NCBI RefSeq assembly: GCF_010093535.1
Contig: NW_022985164.1
Location: 1,849,629 to 1,913,628 of the forward strand
Direction of reading: 5' to 3'
Origin: Lindgomyces ingoldianus
Taxonomy: Eukaryota > Ascomycota > Dothideomycetes > Pleosporales > Lindgomycetaceae
DNA length: 64,000 nt
Shown: piece by piece, positions 44,137 through 56,573 of the stretch
Position numbering within the stretch: the stretch's first letter is position 1
Layout of the letters: the number at the start of each line of letters is the position of its first letter
Notes under the pieces: model-generated
What the model was told of the DNA's origin: nothing
Database searches by the model: none
Seen by the model: the letters and a program-made list of their open reading frames with translations, nothing else
Program-made: the position numbers and the translations under genes

Positions 44137-45714
44137 CTAGGGATTCCCAGTCATTCGCCTCGCGACGAAACAAATGGAACGTAGTATCGACATCTTCATC
44201 CGAGAAGCTGCCCCTGTCCGTACAAACCAGAAGCTAGAGCCAATGACTGAGGCAAGCACCAATCCAACAACTCCGTTAAGAATTCTAGCTTGCCTTTGCG
44301 ACGCTTTCTGGACTTCAGAGTATCGCATATTACTGAAGGTTATCCGGGAATACTGGGTTGCCCATCCAGTGCTCGGCACGTACAGATCTAGGCTTTCTTC
44401 AATCCACTTGCGGAATAGGTACATCGGTCGTTTGACATCCGTAGCCATTTCTCGGTAATTGCGGAGGGCGAGGTCATTGATGGTTTGGGCGTCCGGGGCC
44501 CGTTGTTGTGTGTATTCTTGGAGTGCCTTTGCTCGATCATTGGGATATTTGTCTAAAAATTCGAATAAGACTCGGACGTCTTCAAGGCCGGCGTTCATCC
44601 CTTGTCCATAGAATGGTACCATCGCGTGTGCGGCATCCCCGACTATTACCCCCGAAGTGCCGAAGTGGTATGGACTGCATTTGATGGAGATGAGCGGCAA
44701 GTGTTGATTTGTACTGTACTGCTTGCGTAGTTCATCTTCTGTGATGAGGTCTGGCACTACTCCCGGGAACTTGGAGTTGAAGTATTCAACCACCTTTCCC
44801 GAAGCATCGAGTTGCTCAAAGCCCGATCGAGTCAAGAAAAGTGTTGCAGTAAAGGTTTGGTCGAGATTTGGGAGGGCAATGAACATCGATTCATCCTGAG
44901 GCCAGATGTGAAGATAATTTGGTGGCAACCTAAAATCACCCCTCTCAGTTGGCGGAAAGTGAAATTGACACCAGAGCTTGTCGATGTACTCCTGTTGATA
45001 TGCCATGGGCACAAACTTCATCAAGTGGTATCGGACTGCTGAGTGAGCGCCATCAGCGCCAATCATGAAGTCGAAACTCAACTCGATTTCGGTCCCTCCC
45101 GCAAGATCTGGATTCTCATGGCGCTCAAACCAAGCTAGGTTCTTCCTAAAATCAACACCCACAAGCTTGTGGTTGAAAAAGAATCTGACGTTGGGCATGG
45201 CCTCTAGGTAGTCTAGAAGGGTCTTGTTGAGGCCTGTCCGGTCCATAGCCAGGAGATTCTACCCTGTTGAGTAACACTACCTCTTTGGACACGGCGCACT
45301 TACTTTGCCTCGGGCATCGTACAGCTGCGGCTCTCGAACATATTTCCCTTGTTTGCGCAGGTGGATCATTCGACCATGCATAGGAAATGTCTGCCCAAGC
45401 ACAGAATCCGCAATTTGGGTGATTCCGGATCTCCGCAAGGAGTTGATGCCTCTCTCCGATAAAGCCAAGTTGATGGACTTGGAGAAGTTCAGAGGGACAG
45501 TATCGGGATCTCGAAGGTCTTTAAAATATCAGCAGTGCATACATACGGTCTTAGTATGTACTCGGCGAAGCCTCAACAGTTACCTCAGAACAAGGAACAC
45601 AAACCTACCAGGTCTAAGTTCATATATCTCAACCACATCTCCCCGTGCTGCTGCATACAGTGCGGCGAGTGATCCCACGGGACCTGCTCCCACAATCACC
45701 ACCTTTTGGGGCAT
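44137..45714 (-). CDS. BNA4: Kynurenine 3-monooxygenase
   Basis: This FAD- and NADPH-dependent enzyme of the outer mitochondrial membrane hydroxylates L-kynurenine in de novo NAD synthesis from tryptophan. Exons 45714..45609, 45518..45304 and 45258..44137 give 480 aa. The start [16 protein letters not shown] places the FAD Rossmann motif G-x-G-x-x-G at 9-14 directly at the N-terminus, as usual; the open frame before it is not family-like. Other hallmarks are [46 protein letters not shown], and the second FAD motif [22 protein letters not shown] hydrophobic segment near the C-terminus ([20 protein letters not shown]) is the expected membrane anchor. The gene is divergent from methionine aminopeptidase (579 bp between starts). 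Confidence 0.95.
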
Positions 45715-46293
45715 TTCCCAGCGGAGACGAGAAAGGCGAACTATTTCTGAGAAGAGGTATCTACCGATAAAGGGTGGAGGTGAAATAAGGTGGCGATTTG
45801 TGCAGAGAATTGGTCCGCGGCCGGATTGAATCAAGCATCAATCGATTATCAAACCATATTTACGGAAAACAAGTCCAGAGGCTGACTTGTATCAGTGGTA
45901 TTGAATGTCGGAGATGCTGGAAGATGATGAGCAGCTAGGAAAAGTCCTTAGAGTTTGCATGGGACCACAAAGCCTAGGCCCTTGGGCGGGAGTATGAAAT
46001 CCCGCCCCGCTCCGCCCCGCCTTTATCGATCAAACGCTGGAAGGCTTGGAATTCGGCTCGGCGCACGTGGCTCATGCCAGTCGGAGTCCAGACCTTTCTC
46101 CGACTTAAACAGTCGGCATTCCACATTTGACCACCTTCACCACAGCCTTTGCACGGAGTCCGGAGTAGATTGAAGCGGACCTTGTCCACGCTCCTTTAAA
46201 AGAAAGATTCGAACCTACTTCACTGACATCCATTACTTCACATTTCTCCCACACAAACGCGCCCCTAGAAATCCAGATTTTTCACAAACTGTT
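45715..46293. promoter_or_regulatory. Divergent promoter region, KMO / methionine aminopeptidase
   Basis: 579 bp between two start codons facing away. A C-rich stretch (CCGCCCCGCTCCGCCCCGCC) lies near 46001-46020 and could be a GC-box-like element. Otherwise no site is assigned. Confidence 0.45.
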
Positions 46294-47661
46294 ATGGCTA
46301 GAGAAGTGTCTGCTCCGCGCAAGTGCACGGGCAAGGATTGCGAGAACGATGCCAGCCAGCTTCAGTGCCCTAACTGTCAGAAGCTGGGGAAGGAGAGTTT
46401 TTTCTGCTCTCAAGACTGCTTTAAGCGCAACTGGGTACATAGTAAGAACAGTCATAGTTAGCAGGATTAGATACTAACTATGCTGTAGGCCGAACATAAA
46501 AAACTTCACAAGTCACAAAGTAATATACTCCGTAACATCATCCCACCCAAGGTAGTTTCTCACCCCGACCCAGCTACTGGCCACTTCAACCCTTTCCCCA
46601 CGTTTCCCTTCACCGGAACACTGAGACCCGTATACCCTCTGTCGCCTAAACGGCAAGTACCAGCGAGCATACAACACCCAGACTATGCGAAGGATGGCAT
46701 ACCCCGCTCAGAGCAGGTCTTCGTGGGAAGGAATAAGATCACAATATTGGATGCGAAACAAATAGAAGGCATGCGCAAGGTTTGCAGACTGGCGCGACAA
46801 GTCTTGGATATCGCAGCTAGGGAGGCGAAGCCCGGAGTGACGACCGACTATATCGATGAAATCGTCCACAAGGCGTGTCTGGAGAGAGATGTGAGTCCCG
46901 TTCTGCACACTCGGTGCGGGGGGGATAGGAGCTTACTGTTTGCAGTCTTACCCCTCGCCCTTGAACTACTGTCATTTCCCCAAGTCTGTATGTACGTCAC
47001 CAAACGAAGTCATCTGTCACGGCATACCGGATCAGCGAGTTCTCCAGGATGGCGATATTCTCAACATCGACGTAACACTATATCATGGTGGCTTCCACGG
47101 TGACCTTAACGAGACATATTACATTGGGGACAAGGCGCTGGCAGACCCGGACTCGGTGCGGATAGTGGAGACAGCACGGGAGTGCCTCGACAACGCTATT
47201 GAAATTGTGAAACCAGGCATGCTGTTCCGTGACCCCGGCAATGTCATTGAGAAGCACGCAAAGACGAAGAATTGCAGCGTCATCAAGACCTATTGCGGGC
47301 ACGGAATCAATCAGCTATTCCACTGTGCGCCGAATGTTCCACACTACGCCAAGAATAAAGCGGTCGGACAGGCCAAACCTGGAATGTGTTTCACTATCGA
47401 GCCAATGATTAGCTTAGGAACGCATAGGGATAAGACCTGGCCGGACGACTGGACTAGCGTAACACAGGATGGTACCCGAACAGCACAATTCGGTATGTTG
47501 CTAACTTGGATCGTGTATATCTAAGCTGATTAGTCCTAGAACACACATTGCTTGTTACGGAGACTGGGGTAGAAATTCTGACGGCGAGGTTTCCAGACTC
47601 CCCAGGCGGGCCGGTTCCGATGCCTGGAAGTACGAACGGAGAGGCAGTCGTAGCCACATAA
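46294..47661 (+). CDS. MAP1: Methionine aminopeptidase type 1
   Basis: Removes the initiator Met from nascent proteins at the ribosome. Exons 46294..46434, 46489..46890, 46946..47492 and 47540..47661 give 403 aa. The N-terminal C6H2 zinc finger typical of eukaryotic type 1 enzymes is complete: C11, C16, C25, C28, C38, C42, H50 and H54, with an intron between residues 47 and 48. The catalytic pita-bread domain shows the metal ligands in [21 protein letters not shown] (two Asp), [11 protein letters not shown] (His), CFTIEPMI (Glu) and the final [10 protein letters not shown] (Glu), the last brought in by the short fourth exon. The length matches the family. All four splice junctions agree with family sequence. 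Confidence 0.95.
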
Positions 47662-48378
47662 AGAGGGGCCTCGACCCTGATGGGGGCATTTTAAGATATC
47701 ATTATTGACAGATACCACCATCGTTACAATTGCCTGCAGGCAAGAACTATGTTTGAATGTGCCCAATTGTCAGTGATCTAGCTTCGTGGCCAGGCCTTGG
47801 CATTATGCTTGCTTGCTACACGAAACGAAACAGCCACCCGCTCCGAACTATGGATCTAAGCCGAAGTTCTCCGTACATCAATTTAATCACTCGACTATCA
47901 AATGTCCCGATTCCCCAGCATGCCAGTGAGCTCGCAGAACATTCATCTGCTAGCATCGCTCCCATGCGAAGCTCGGCTAGCGGGGGCCGCATTGACCACC
48001 TTCCGGCCGCCAACTGAAGCACGAAGGCACATCCCAACTCTTCACGAACGTCATCCCAAAACATTTGCTGCCTGCCCACTCTGACAACTCGCCCTCGCCC
48101 GTGGATACGCCCTCATTCGACTCTGCACCTCCCTACCTGTCGTGCCTCACTTCATCCTACGTCATCATCGTTCCATCCTCAAGCCACACCCCGCCACTCA
48201 CAAGCTAGTTTTCCGCGCCTAGGCCGATAACCTCCACCCACACGACCGCCTCCGATATCTGGCCTTGCTCACTGTCTTGGTCCGTTTGTGCTGAAAAACG
48301 GTTCAGGCGCTTCATTACTCACCTCTACAACTCGATCCGGTTTGAAGTTGGTGCTACGCCGCACCAAACCCTCCCGCG
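47662..48378. other. Intergenic, 5' region of the cornichon gene
   Basis: 717 bp without a supported gene. Confidence 0.45.
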
Positions 48379-49110
48379 ATGTCTGGCGAAGCATGGCTGT
48401 ATCTACTATCGGTGCTGATAAATGCTGTCAATCTCTTCCTACAGGTCTTCTTCACTATAATGTACAGCGATTTGGAATGGTGCGTACATCTTCGTAAACT
48501 TCCCAGCTCTTCGCATCGGCTACTAGGCACCCACTGTTTCCCGTCCTTTATGAGCCAGTGCTCTCCATCTTTTACCACGCAATGCTGACCATCCTCGTTG
48601 CTAGTGACTACATCAACCCGATTGATCTCTGCAACCGCCTCAACACCTATATTGTCCCCGAAGCCGCCGTCCACGCTTTCTTGACTTTCCTCTTCCTCAT
48701 CAACGGATACTGGATTGCGCTGATCCTGAACTTGCCTCTCTTGGTATGGAATGGCAAAAAGTATGAAAATGGTCCTCCAAATGGCGACCGTTCAGTCTAG
48801 AGAGCTAACTTTTGGAAGAATATTCGAGAACCAACACCTTCTGGACGCGACCGAGATTTTCAGGAAGCTCAATGTGCACAAGAAAGTGAGTGGTTTCTCT
48901 TCCTCCACTCTTTAGGCAACCATCACACCAAGAATCACTGCCTGCGGTTCGACGTTGCTTGCGGTTGTGCTGCCGCGAGGCAAGCAGTCTGGAGATTTTA
49001 CTAATACCATCTTCTAGGAATCCTTCATCAAACTGGGTTTCCATCTAATCATGTTCTTCTTCTACCTGTACAGCATGATTGTGGCCCTCATCCGGGACGA
49101 AGCTCACTAA
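48379..49110 (+). CDS. ERV14: Cornichon-family ER cargo receptor, Erv14-like
   Basis: Erv14/cornichon proteins load transmembrane cargo into COPII vesicles at the ER. Exons 48379..48479, 48605..48760, 48819..48885 and 49018..49110 give 138 aa, the typical Erv14 length. The product begins [20 protein letters not shown] and contains the conserved [39 protein letters not shown] and a last membrane segment, [19 protein letters not shown]. Three to four membrane helices are evident. The middle exon of 67 nt encodes the cargo-binding loop region. All introns are GT-AG with CTAAC or similar branch points. Confidence 0.95.
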
Positions 49111-49771
49111 ATTGGGAACTTGACTAGAACCACTGTACGGCACGAATTACCCAAATTCCAAGTGTCCGTCTGGGTCAACCTTTCGATTATCTAAAGTACT
49201 GAGAAGTAGACATGTATGAAGAGCACAGGAAGGAGTTGAATGGAATATTAGGATAGGGCAGAAACAGATATACCACCGTTGGCATGCTGTGTTGGCAATT
49301 GTGGTACTAGGGATGGGTGGGACTTAGGTGTTAGGGTGACGGCTGGTGGGCTGGTGATGACGGGCTAGATTCTACGTTGTAACAGGATATGATACCGTAT
49401 TTTTCATGTAAATGGATGACACTTTTCATCTCCAGGACAAGGTCCAAGTGGTTTTACTCTGATGGCGAATATCTCCCAACGGCTTAGAGAAGAAGGTACC
49501 GATAAGCCTGTAATGTCGGCACACATGAACACTCATGTTCACCCCACCTCTAGTGCCACATCAGGCTTGTTCATTAGAGCCCGAAGCCCTTGGAGATGAT
49601 TGAAGGGCCCGCTCTTGGCGGTCTTGGCATGTACAATTTGTTGGAGCTGGACCGCGCTCCAACTTCTACGGCTAGCACCCCCGCTACTCGACCCCGACCT
49701 CCTCCACCACCACGAACACCCTTCAATTCACGTCATAGCACTAGGGCCTTCCTTTAAGCTCCGTCTCTAAA
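49111..49771. other. Intergenic, no gene seen
   Basis: 661 bp between cornichon and Prp17; promoter of the latter presumably at its right end. Confidence 0.45.
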
Positions 49772-51250
49772 ATGGCGGGATACGGGAAAGGGTCCGGAAG
49801 GGTTCCAACGGGGTGGGCTGCGGAAACCTTCATCAGCGAATCCACTTTCCGCGCAGGCCACCGAGCCATCCAAGGGAATCCAAATGCCAACTCGAAGAAG
49901 AGGAAAAGGGAGGGGAAGGGTGACTCTGGCATTGTATCGGGACCAGGGGCTTACAAAGGACCGTGGGCGCGATACGAAGCGGAGCGCCCAGATGCTGCCC
50001 CGGACGACGAGTATGCCGAAGATGTCGAAGTGGAGTATGTATATGAGGAGGATGAAATAGAGCCGAACCCAGAGCCCCCACCGAAGAAGCTTGCTGGAAC
50101 CGACGCGGACGGTGATGGGGAGAGGAGCGAGTTCGTCGGGAGTCAAGAATATGATTATCAGGGAAGGACGTACATGCATGTTCCGAATGGTACGTTGCAT
50201 CTAACCTGTTATGAATAACATTTTTAAAACTAACATTTCCCAGACCTGGATGTCAAACTGACGGGCGATCGCGGCGACGCGAAGAACTTCATTCCTAAGA
50301 AACTCGTCCACACATACAAGTACCACACGAAATCCATCACCCAGGTCCGCTTCTTCCCCGACAGCGGACACCTCCTCCTTTCCGCATCAGCAGACTCTAA
50401 TATGGCTCTATGGGACGTGTACCACCAGCGCGAGCTCCTCCGCACCTACTCGGGCCACACTAAATCGGTTGTCGATATCGACTTCAACCCCGTAGGCACA
50501 CAGTTCATTTCAGCAAGTTATGACCGCTACATGAAGCTCTGGGATACAGAGACTGGGAAGTGTATCAACAGGTTTACGTCTGGCAAGACACCGCATGTTG
50601 TGCGCATCAACCCCAGCACGCCGCACGAGTTCCTGGCTGGGATGAGCGATAAGAAGATCCTGCAGTATGATGTGAGGAGCGGAGAGCTGGTGCAGGAATA
50701 CGATCATCACTTGGGACCTGTCAATACCATCACCTTCTGCGACGAGGTCAGCACGCCCTCCTCAATCCTTCCAGCGCCAGATGCTAACCCAATGCAGAAC
50801 CGCCGCTTCGTCACTACCTCCGACGACAAGTCCCTCCGCGCGTGGGAATATGGTATCCCTGTTCCCATCAAATACATTGCTGAGCCATACATGTTCTCAA
50901 TGGTCCGGTCCTCCCCGCACCCGTCAGGCAAATACATTGCTATGCAGTCCTCCGACAACCAGATCGTTGTCTATTCCTCGACTGACCGGTTCCGCCAGAA
51001 CCGCAAGAAGAGTTACCGGGGTCACAATGTGGCTGGCTATGCTCCCGATGTGGCTATCAGTCCCGACGGGCAGTTTGTTAGCTCTGGAGACAGCGGTGGC
51101 TATGTGTGCTTCTGGGATTGGAAGACGTGCAAGATGTGGCACAAGATCCAGGCAAGCGACTCCCCACTCGTGGCGGTGCAGTGGCACCCGAGGGAGACGT
51201 CCAAGGTGATTACGGGCGACTTGAATGGTGTTCTCAAGTATTGGGATTAA
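49772..51250 (+). CDS. PRP17: WD40 pre-mRNA splicing factor Prp17/Cdc40
   Basis: Prp17 (human CDC40) acts in the second catalytic step of splicing. Exons 49772..50189, 50244..50746 and 50798..51250 give 457 aa. The second intron is 51 nt, a multiple of three and free of stops, so the frame reads through it; homologues lack the 17 residues, and the family sequence runs TFCDE then NRRFVTTSDDK. The N-terminal ~150 residues hold the family motif VPTGWAAETFISESTFRA and GPGAYKGPWARYE and then an acidic part. The rest is a WD40 propeller (e.g. SGHLLLSASADSNMALWDV, GTQFISASYDRYMKLWDTE, DLNGVLKYWD). The N-terminal region is somewhat short for the family, so an upstream exon cannot be fully excluded. 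Confidence 0.92.
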
Positions 51251-52714
51251 AGTAACTTTTCCAGGGTGCGGGAAGGACGAAGGAGTTCGGGGGTCTGCGG
51301 GGCAAAATGATATCCATGGGCATTGATGGACGGCCTGATATAGGACAGGACCATCGAGCCCAATTGTACCAGAAGCATTTCCAATCCGTCGCAAGGAATT
51401 CCGTCTGCAGCATTAATGTTCCCGCTCACCCATTGCAGACCAGGCGAAGACCTGTGGAGCTTGCAGGATACTGCCGTCCAAGCGTCACCGGTCACTGCAC
51501 TCAGTCATCTACGCGAGTGCGCGCATCAATTGAAGCAGCAATTTCATCGCCACCTCCCGCAGGACATCCCGTCAGTTTTATCTAGATGACTCCGCCCAGA
51601 CACGTGAATTGCGCTGCCAGAGCCCTCGGCCTTGGCGAAGGGCAAGGGCTTATCTCGTATCACGGCTTGCCCCGCCCTCATGAGCTGAGCTTGACCACCT
51701 CCACAGCCTTCGCCCTTCTGTCTTCTTCTCCCTCTCCCCTCTAACACTGCCTCTGTTTGCCTCCTCTCTATCCTGCTGTCTCTGTTCCGTCGACCATGAC
51801 CCAGCCCCTAATTTCTCACCACCGGCGCGCGGTCAAGTTGCTCCAGGTCACCGCACTCGATCCCCAGGCATCCATTTCCCATGGCCCCCACACTGTACCT
51901 CTTTCGGAATTCCGGTGACTTGCCATTCACTCTTCGCCCTCTTTGTCCATTGACTGGCTCAATGCTTCAGCCTGGCCTTATTCTACTTGCGGCCTCCTGA
52001 CTGGCTCCTGCCTGATGTGCCTTGCAAGCACTCCAGTCATCGCCCTCGGGGTTTTGCGTCAGACCTGCTGTCGTCACGGCGCCTGGTCATCTCGACTGAA
52101 CGTATTCACCTCAAGCGTTCAAATAGGACCTCAAACGGGTCACGATGACTCCCACAGACGCTGCTGGCGCGTCGGCGCATGGTGCAGCCTGTCACCCCTT
52201 GCCTACTCTGCCCCAGAGCCTGGGCCGGTCAAGCCCATATGGACATAGCCTCAATCAGTCATTGCCGTCGCGCGCATTCACTCGCCAGCGCGCACCTTGT
52301 TATCCAGGCACCGACATTTGATAGGTAGGGTCGTAGCGTAGGAAGTCCCCGATTGCCACCAACAGAGGAGTCAATGGAGTGAACTGTTACCGGCCTCAGG
52401 AATCTGCCTGGAGTATAAATCTGCATGGCGTTTGCACTTTCCTTCTTTTTATCCATCCATCTTCAGTCATTCAGCTGTGATTCATACTACCGTCAAACTA
52501 TTTCCAGTCATTGTACCTGCTGCTCAGTCAATAGCTCCAGCTTTTGTCTCTGCTTCTGCCTCTCACGCGCCCTCAACTGCTCTGTGCCAAATAGCAAATA
52601 CCAAGAATAACTCAGGAGCCTGCTCTCGTCGACGACAGCCGCAATCTCTAAACTCGAACTTCACGAATCAAGCTAGAATCTAGATACCTCCGAGCGCCTG
52701 AACACCAGTCAGCT
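51251..52714. other. Intergenic, no gene seen
   Basis: About 1.5 kb with only short frames. The long C/T-rich stretch before 52715 resembles a fungal 5' leader of a well-expressed gene. Confidence 0.45.
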
Positions 52715-53022
52715 ATGTCTTCACGATCAAACTACGGGTCATCCTACGGACAGAGCAAGGGCGGAGCCTCTCGGTCTCCTTCAGCTTCATGTAAGTTGCC
52801 TACGCCTTCACGTCATAGCACAACCCATTCTGACTCTTCGACGTAGCCTATGCATCCTCCTCGACCCGCTCATCCCAGAGTCTATATGCCAACACGGCAT
52901 CCTCATCATCCCGTCGCTACGGCAGCAAACCAGGAGGCAACGTTGTCATCCACAACGGCGGGGGTGCTTCCAACGACCCGAACACCAGCTCATCGGCTCC
53001 AAATTCAGGCTACTACCAATAA
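52715..53022 (+). CDS. Small Ser/Tyr/Gly-rich protein, 83 aa
   Basis: Exons 52715..52790 and 52847..53022, with a 56-nt intron GTAAGT..CTGAC..GTAG. The product starts MSSRSNYGSSYGQSKGGASR and ends APNSGYYQ, and is dominated by Ser, Gly, Tyr and Asn with one hydrophobic patch (GGNVVIHNGGG). It has no signal peptide and no domain known to me. Perfect splice signals and a clean reading frame through a low-complexity sequence support a real gene. It is too short to stand out as an open reading frame. It may be an intrinsically disordered or RNA-associated protein; that is inference. Confidence 0.6.
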
Positions 53023-54540
53023 AGTGTCGTCATTATTTCCTCATCCATCATGACTCACGAGTTATGGAAGGATGCTTGGGAAGGGTAGCTATGCTCTCAT
53101 AGCTGCTGTGTCTCCTCTGGCATATCTACGGCGTTTCTTGTTCAGGATGGAACGGATAGGCTCCTCCCTCACTGTTCCGGTCCTGATTCTGGTGTACAAT
53201 ATAGATGCATGTTGGCTGCGATGCCACCGGACTGGAACAGAATGTCTCTTCTGCTGCTTGTCTGGGTTTGGATTTGGCTTTTGTCCCATGCAGGGCTTTG
53301 TATTCCTCCCTCCCCTCCCCAGCCCCACCTTTCGATTTCGATTTCGTTTTCGCCATTTCTTTTTCTTTTTTCATCTAGGGTTGGCTGGTTGGTTGGTTAG
53401 ATGGGTTGAGGTTCCTGGTCAAAGGTTAATCTCCCCACACCAAGTGTTTCTTTACTGCTGTTTTAGCTACGGATGGGTATCTCGGGAGGGACTCAGTAAT
53501 AGTATCTGCAATCTGTCCGCCATGGAATACGTATAATCAACTGCCTTCTCTCTCGCTCAGTGATTGGGAATGACGACCTTGGTGTTCGTGATGAGGGGAC
53601 GTTGATGGGTGGTGGTGCTGCAGAAATGCTCCTGATTGGTCATCTCCACACCAAATCACCAAGTGCATTGTGTGGCCCCATGCAGGGGCAGACACAACTC
53701 ACAAATAGGCACAAACACAGACATCGATTCGAAAATGAAGCGGTGGATGCATGCCCCAATCAAGAAACCGGTACTAGGTACGCGATCCAGTTCCGAAGGC
53801 ATGATGCAGAGGCAAATACCCCTCGCTGCCTATTCCATCTGCACCTTGCTTCCATCTTAGCTTCACCCCCTCCCACTCATTCGGGAACAATGCCTTGCCC
53901 TCCCGATTCCACCAAACTGTCCAGTCCCATATTTTGCCCACGCTAGCGGCCTGCACAATAGCGCGCGTCCGTTCACTGCTTTATCGCTCAACTGGACGGG
54001 CGTGCTTAGCTTAGAATACGCCCCCCTCCCTTAGCCAGCCTTCAGAATAAGACCTTGAAAACTTCCATGTTCCCTACTGAATCACGCTCATACCATGCCT
54101 GTGTATTCTCTTTTCAAATCCGATTTATCTCTCTTTTGCCAGACCATTACTCCTAGCGTTGTCGGACAAGTCTGGATGGTTTGTTAGTCATGTCACTCCA
54201 TCCTTTCCTTTACGGCTGGTCTAGCTCTCGCTCGTTCTTCCTTAGGCAATCTACTCTAGTGGCCGTTGTCCCTGCTTACTCATTGGACGCATCGCACTGG
54301 GTCCGCCATGCCATTCGTCAGTGACAGTCGCGGCGAAATCGATCCAATGGAGAGGCTAAAGAGCGTTGAGATAGAATCTGTCTTGACCTTTTGGGGGTTT
54401 CCTCTATTGGATTTTACCTGTGTCGCTTAACTACAATTACATTATACCAAAGCATTGACACTAAGTAGTAGCAGGGCAGGCTGCAGTCCTCGCCGTCAGT
54501 TCCAACCAACTGGAATACAAGACGTCAGACTTCAGAATAA
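53023..54540. other. Intergenic, no gene seen
   Basis: About 1.5 kb; several short frames on both strands lack family character. A T/C-rich segment lies around 53310-53400. Confidence 0.45.
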
Positions 54541-56573
54541 TCATACACTCCCATTCATCAGAACCCCACACGCAGCCCCATCCACGCTCCCATTTCCCTC
54601 CTTCTCCACCCCAACTCCCTCCCCCCAAATCTGCCTTACAAGCTCCTTCTTGTTAACCTTCCCCATCGCATTTCTCGGGAGTCCGCTCTCCATCGTCCTC
54701 AGCTCCTGCGGAATCTTATAATTAGCCACAAGCTCCTTCAATGCCCTCCGCATATCCAACGCGCTCCACTCGCCACCCTTCCTCCCCGCCGTCTTGCCCA
54801 TTTCCGTTAAGACGGCGACGACGGCGACTTTCTGACCCCAGGTTTCAGAGGGGAGGCCGACGACGGCGCATTCGAGGATTTGGGGGAGGGACAAAAGTTC
54901 GCGTTCGACTTCTAAAGCGGACACTTTTTCCCCGCCGGTTTTGATGATATCGGAGGAGAGGCGGCCTGCTATGAAGTACATGGGTCCTTGGGACCAGGAA
55001 GCAGCAGCTTTAAGTGAAGGGGAAGGGGAGGAGGAGGATGAGGAAGAAGAAGAGGAGGCGGAGGAGGAGAGGGGGGGGATAAAGCGCCGGTATGCCACAT
55101 CACCGGTTTTAAACCACTTCCCCTGATTTTCATCGCCGGGCTCCGGATCTACGAACTCTTTGCTTGTAGCTTCATGGTTCCGCCAATATTCTTTAAACAC
55201 CGTGGGACCGCGAAGTTGGATTTCGCCTAGTCTTTCGCGGTCAGTAGAGACGTCGAATTCCTCGCCTTCTTTGATGAGCTGTCCTGTTTCCGTGTCGACG
55301 AGTCGGCACTCGACACTGGGTAGTGGCCAGCCTACGGATCCGTCGACGCGTGACGAGAAGGGTAGCCCGCACGATAGCGCCATCCCAACTTCTGTCATGC
55401 CGTAGCGTTCCAGCAGCACGTTTCCGCCACTGAGTTCTGTCCATGCGGACTTCACGGGAGTTGGGAGTGCGGCGGAGCCCGAGATGTTGAGCCGCATGCT
55501 ACTCGGTTTGAGGGCTTCTTTGGCTGCGGTTTGGAGGTCGGGAGAGAGCGTCGAATAGGACGATAGCAGACGTGTGTATATTGTAGGGACAACGGTTAGG
55601 AAGGTGATCGGTCGTTTGGAGGGGTCAGGGGTAGGGAGGAAGGGCGCGGCGAGGCGTTCCCAGACAGCGGATGCGTTGAAGGGGAAGTGGAATTCTATTG
55701 TGCTGCCTGCGAAGAGCGGGGTGAGGAGCGCGTTTACAGTGCCGTGGATGTGGTGGAGTGGGAGAACGTGCAGTAAGACGTCGTCTTTGCTGTATTCCCA
55801 CGCCTTCAGTAACGACATAGATTGGGCGGTTAGCACTGATTGTGGGAGTAGCACGCCTTTCGGACGACTCGTGGTCCCGGATGTGTACAGCATCATGCCT
55901 CCCTGGTCGCTGGCGGGGCCTTCCAAAGTAACATAGTCGTCCGTCTTCCCCATCATGATCTTATCTTGCTTGTAATTTATCGGCGCCGTCTCCATGCCCT
56001 CCTTTAGCACCTCATCAGCTTTATCCTGAAACTTCTCCGACGAGAGAAGCATGAGCGATTCGCTCTGATCTAAAATATATCGCAGCTCATGCGCAGGGAA
56101 AGTAGGGGACAACGGCACCGCAATAGCATGTGCCGCCAGAATGGAAAGCAACGTCACTATTCTCGCGTCAATTACAATTGGTTTGGGAAGGTAGGGAGGT
56201 TGGGATTGAATTGATGCGCACCTACATAGTCATACCCATTCTCGACCAAAAACGCTATTCGTTCTCCCTCCGCACTCTTCCCGTGGGTGTTGTGCTGCAA
56301 TTTGTCCTTTGCAGCTGCGACATCATTGACCAGCTCTCCGTACGTAAAACTGCGACCGGAAAGCGAGTGCACTACAGCCGTGGACATGGCATCGTGTTTC
56401 TTGATGGCCTCAAATATGGGAAGGCGGGGAAGTGTCGATGCCATTCTGACAGACGTATCGAATAGCAATATTTGCGCCGGGTGAGCGAATTGAACAGGAT
56501 GAATACAGCGACTAAAATCCAAGTGGATGTTTGAGCGAGCGAGTGTGCGAGAGAAGAGCCTTCTCGCCCACAT
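54541..56573 (-). CDS. ACSF3-like acyl/malonyl-CoA synthetase, probably mitochondrial
   Basis: An AMP-forming ligase that activates an acid to its CoA thioester. Exons 56573..56222 and 56156..54541 give 655 aa; the intron is GTGCGC..ATAG (65 nt), joining YDYV to VTLLSILAAHAIAVPLSPTF. Adenylation motifs are the P-loop MLYTSGTTSRPKGV, the A5 motif LLERYGMTEVGMALS, and GRLSSDIIKTGGEKVSALEVE. The A5 wording is the one typical of ACSF3-type malonyl-CoA synthetases, which supply mitochondrial fatty-acid synthesis. Starting at 56573 gives an Arg/Ser/Leu-rich N-terminus (MWARRLFSRTLARS) suited to mitochondrial import; a second ATG at 56444 would give 612 aa without it. A poly-Ser insert (about 18 residues) interrupts the region after KTGDVAYRRF and is not typical. 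Confidence 0.88.

Noticed and set aside
50747..50797. Reading the Prp17 frame without the second intron
   Set aside because: The extra 17 residues are absent from the conserved family sequence, and good GT..GCTAAC..AG signals are present.
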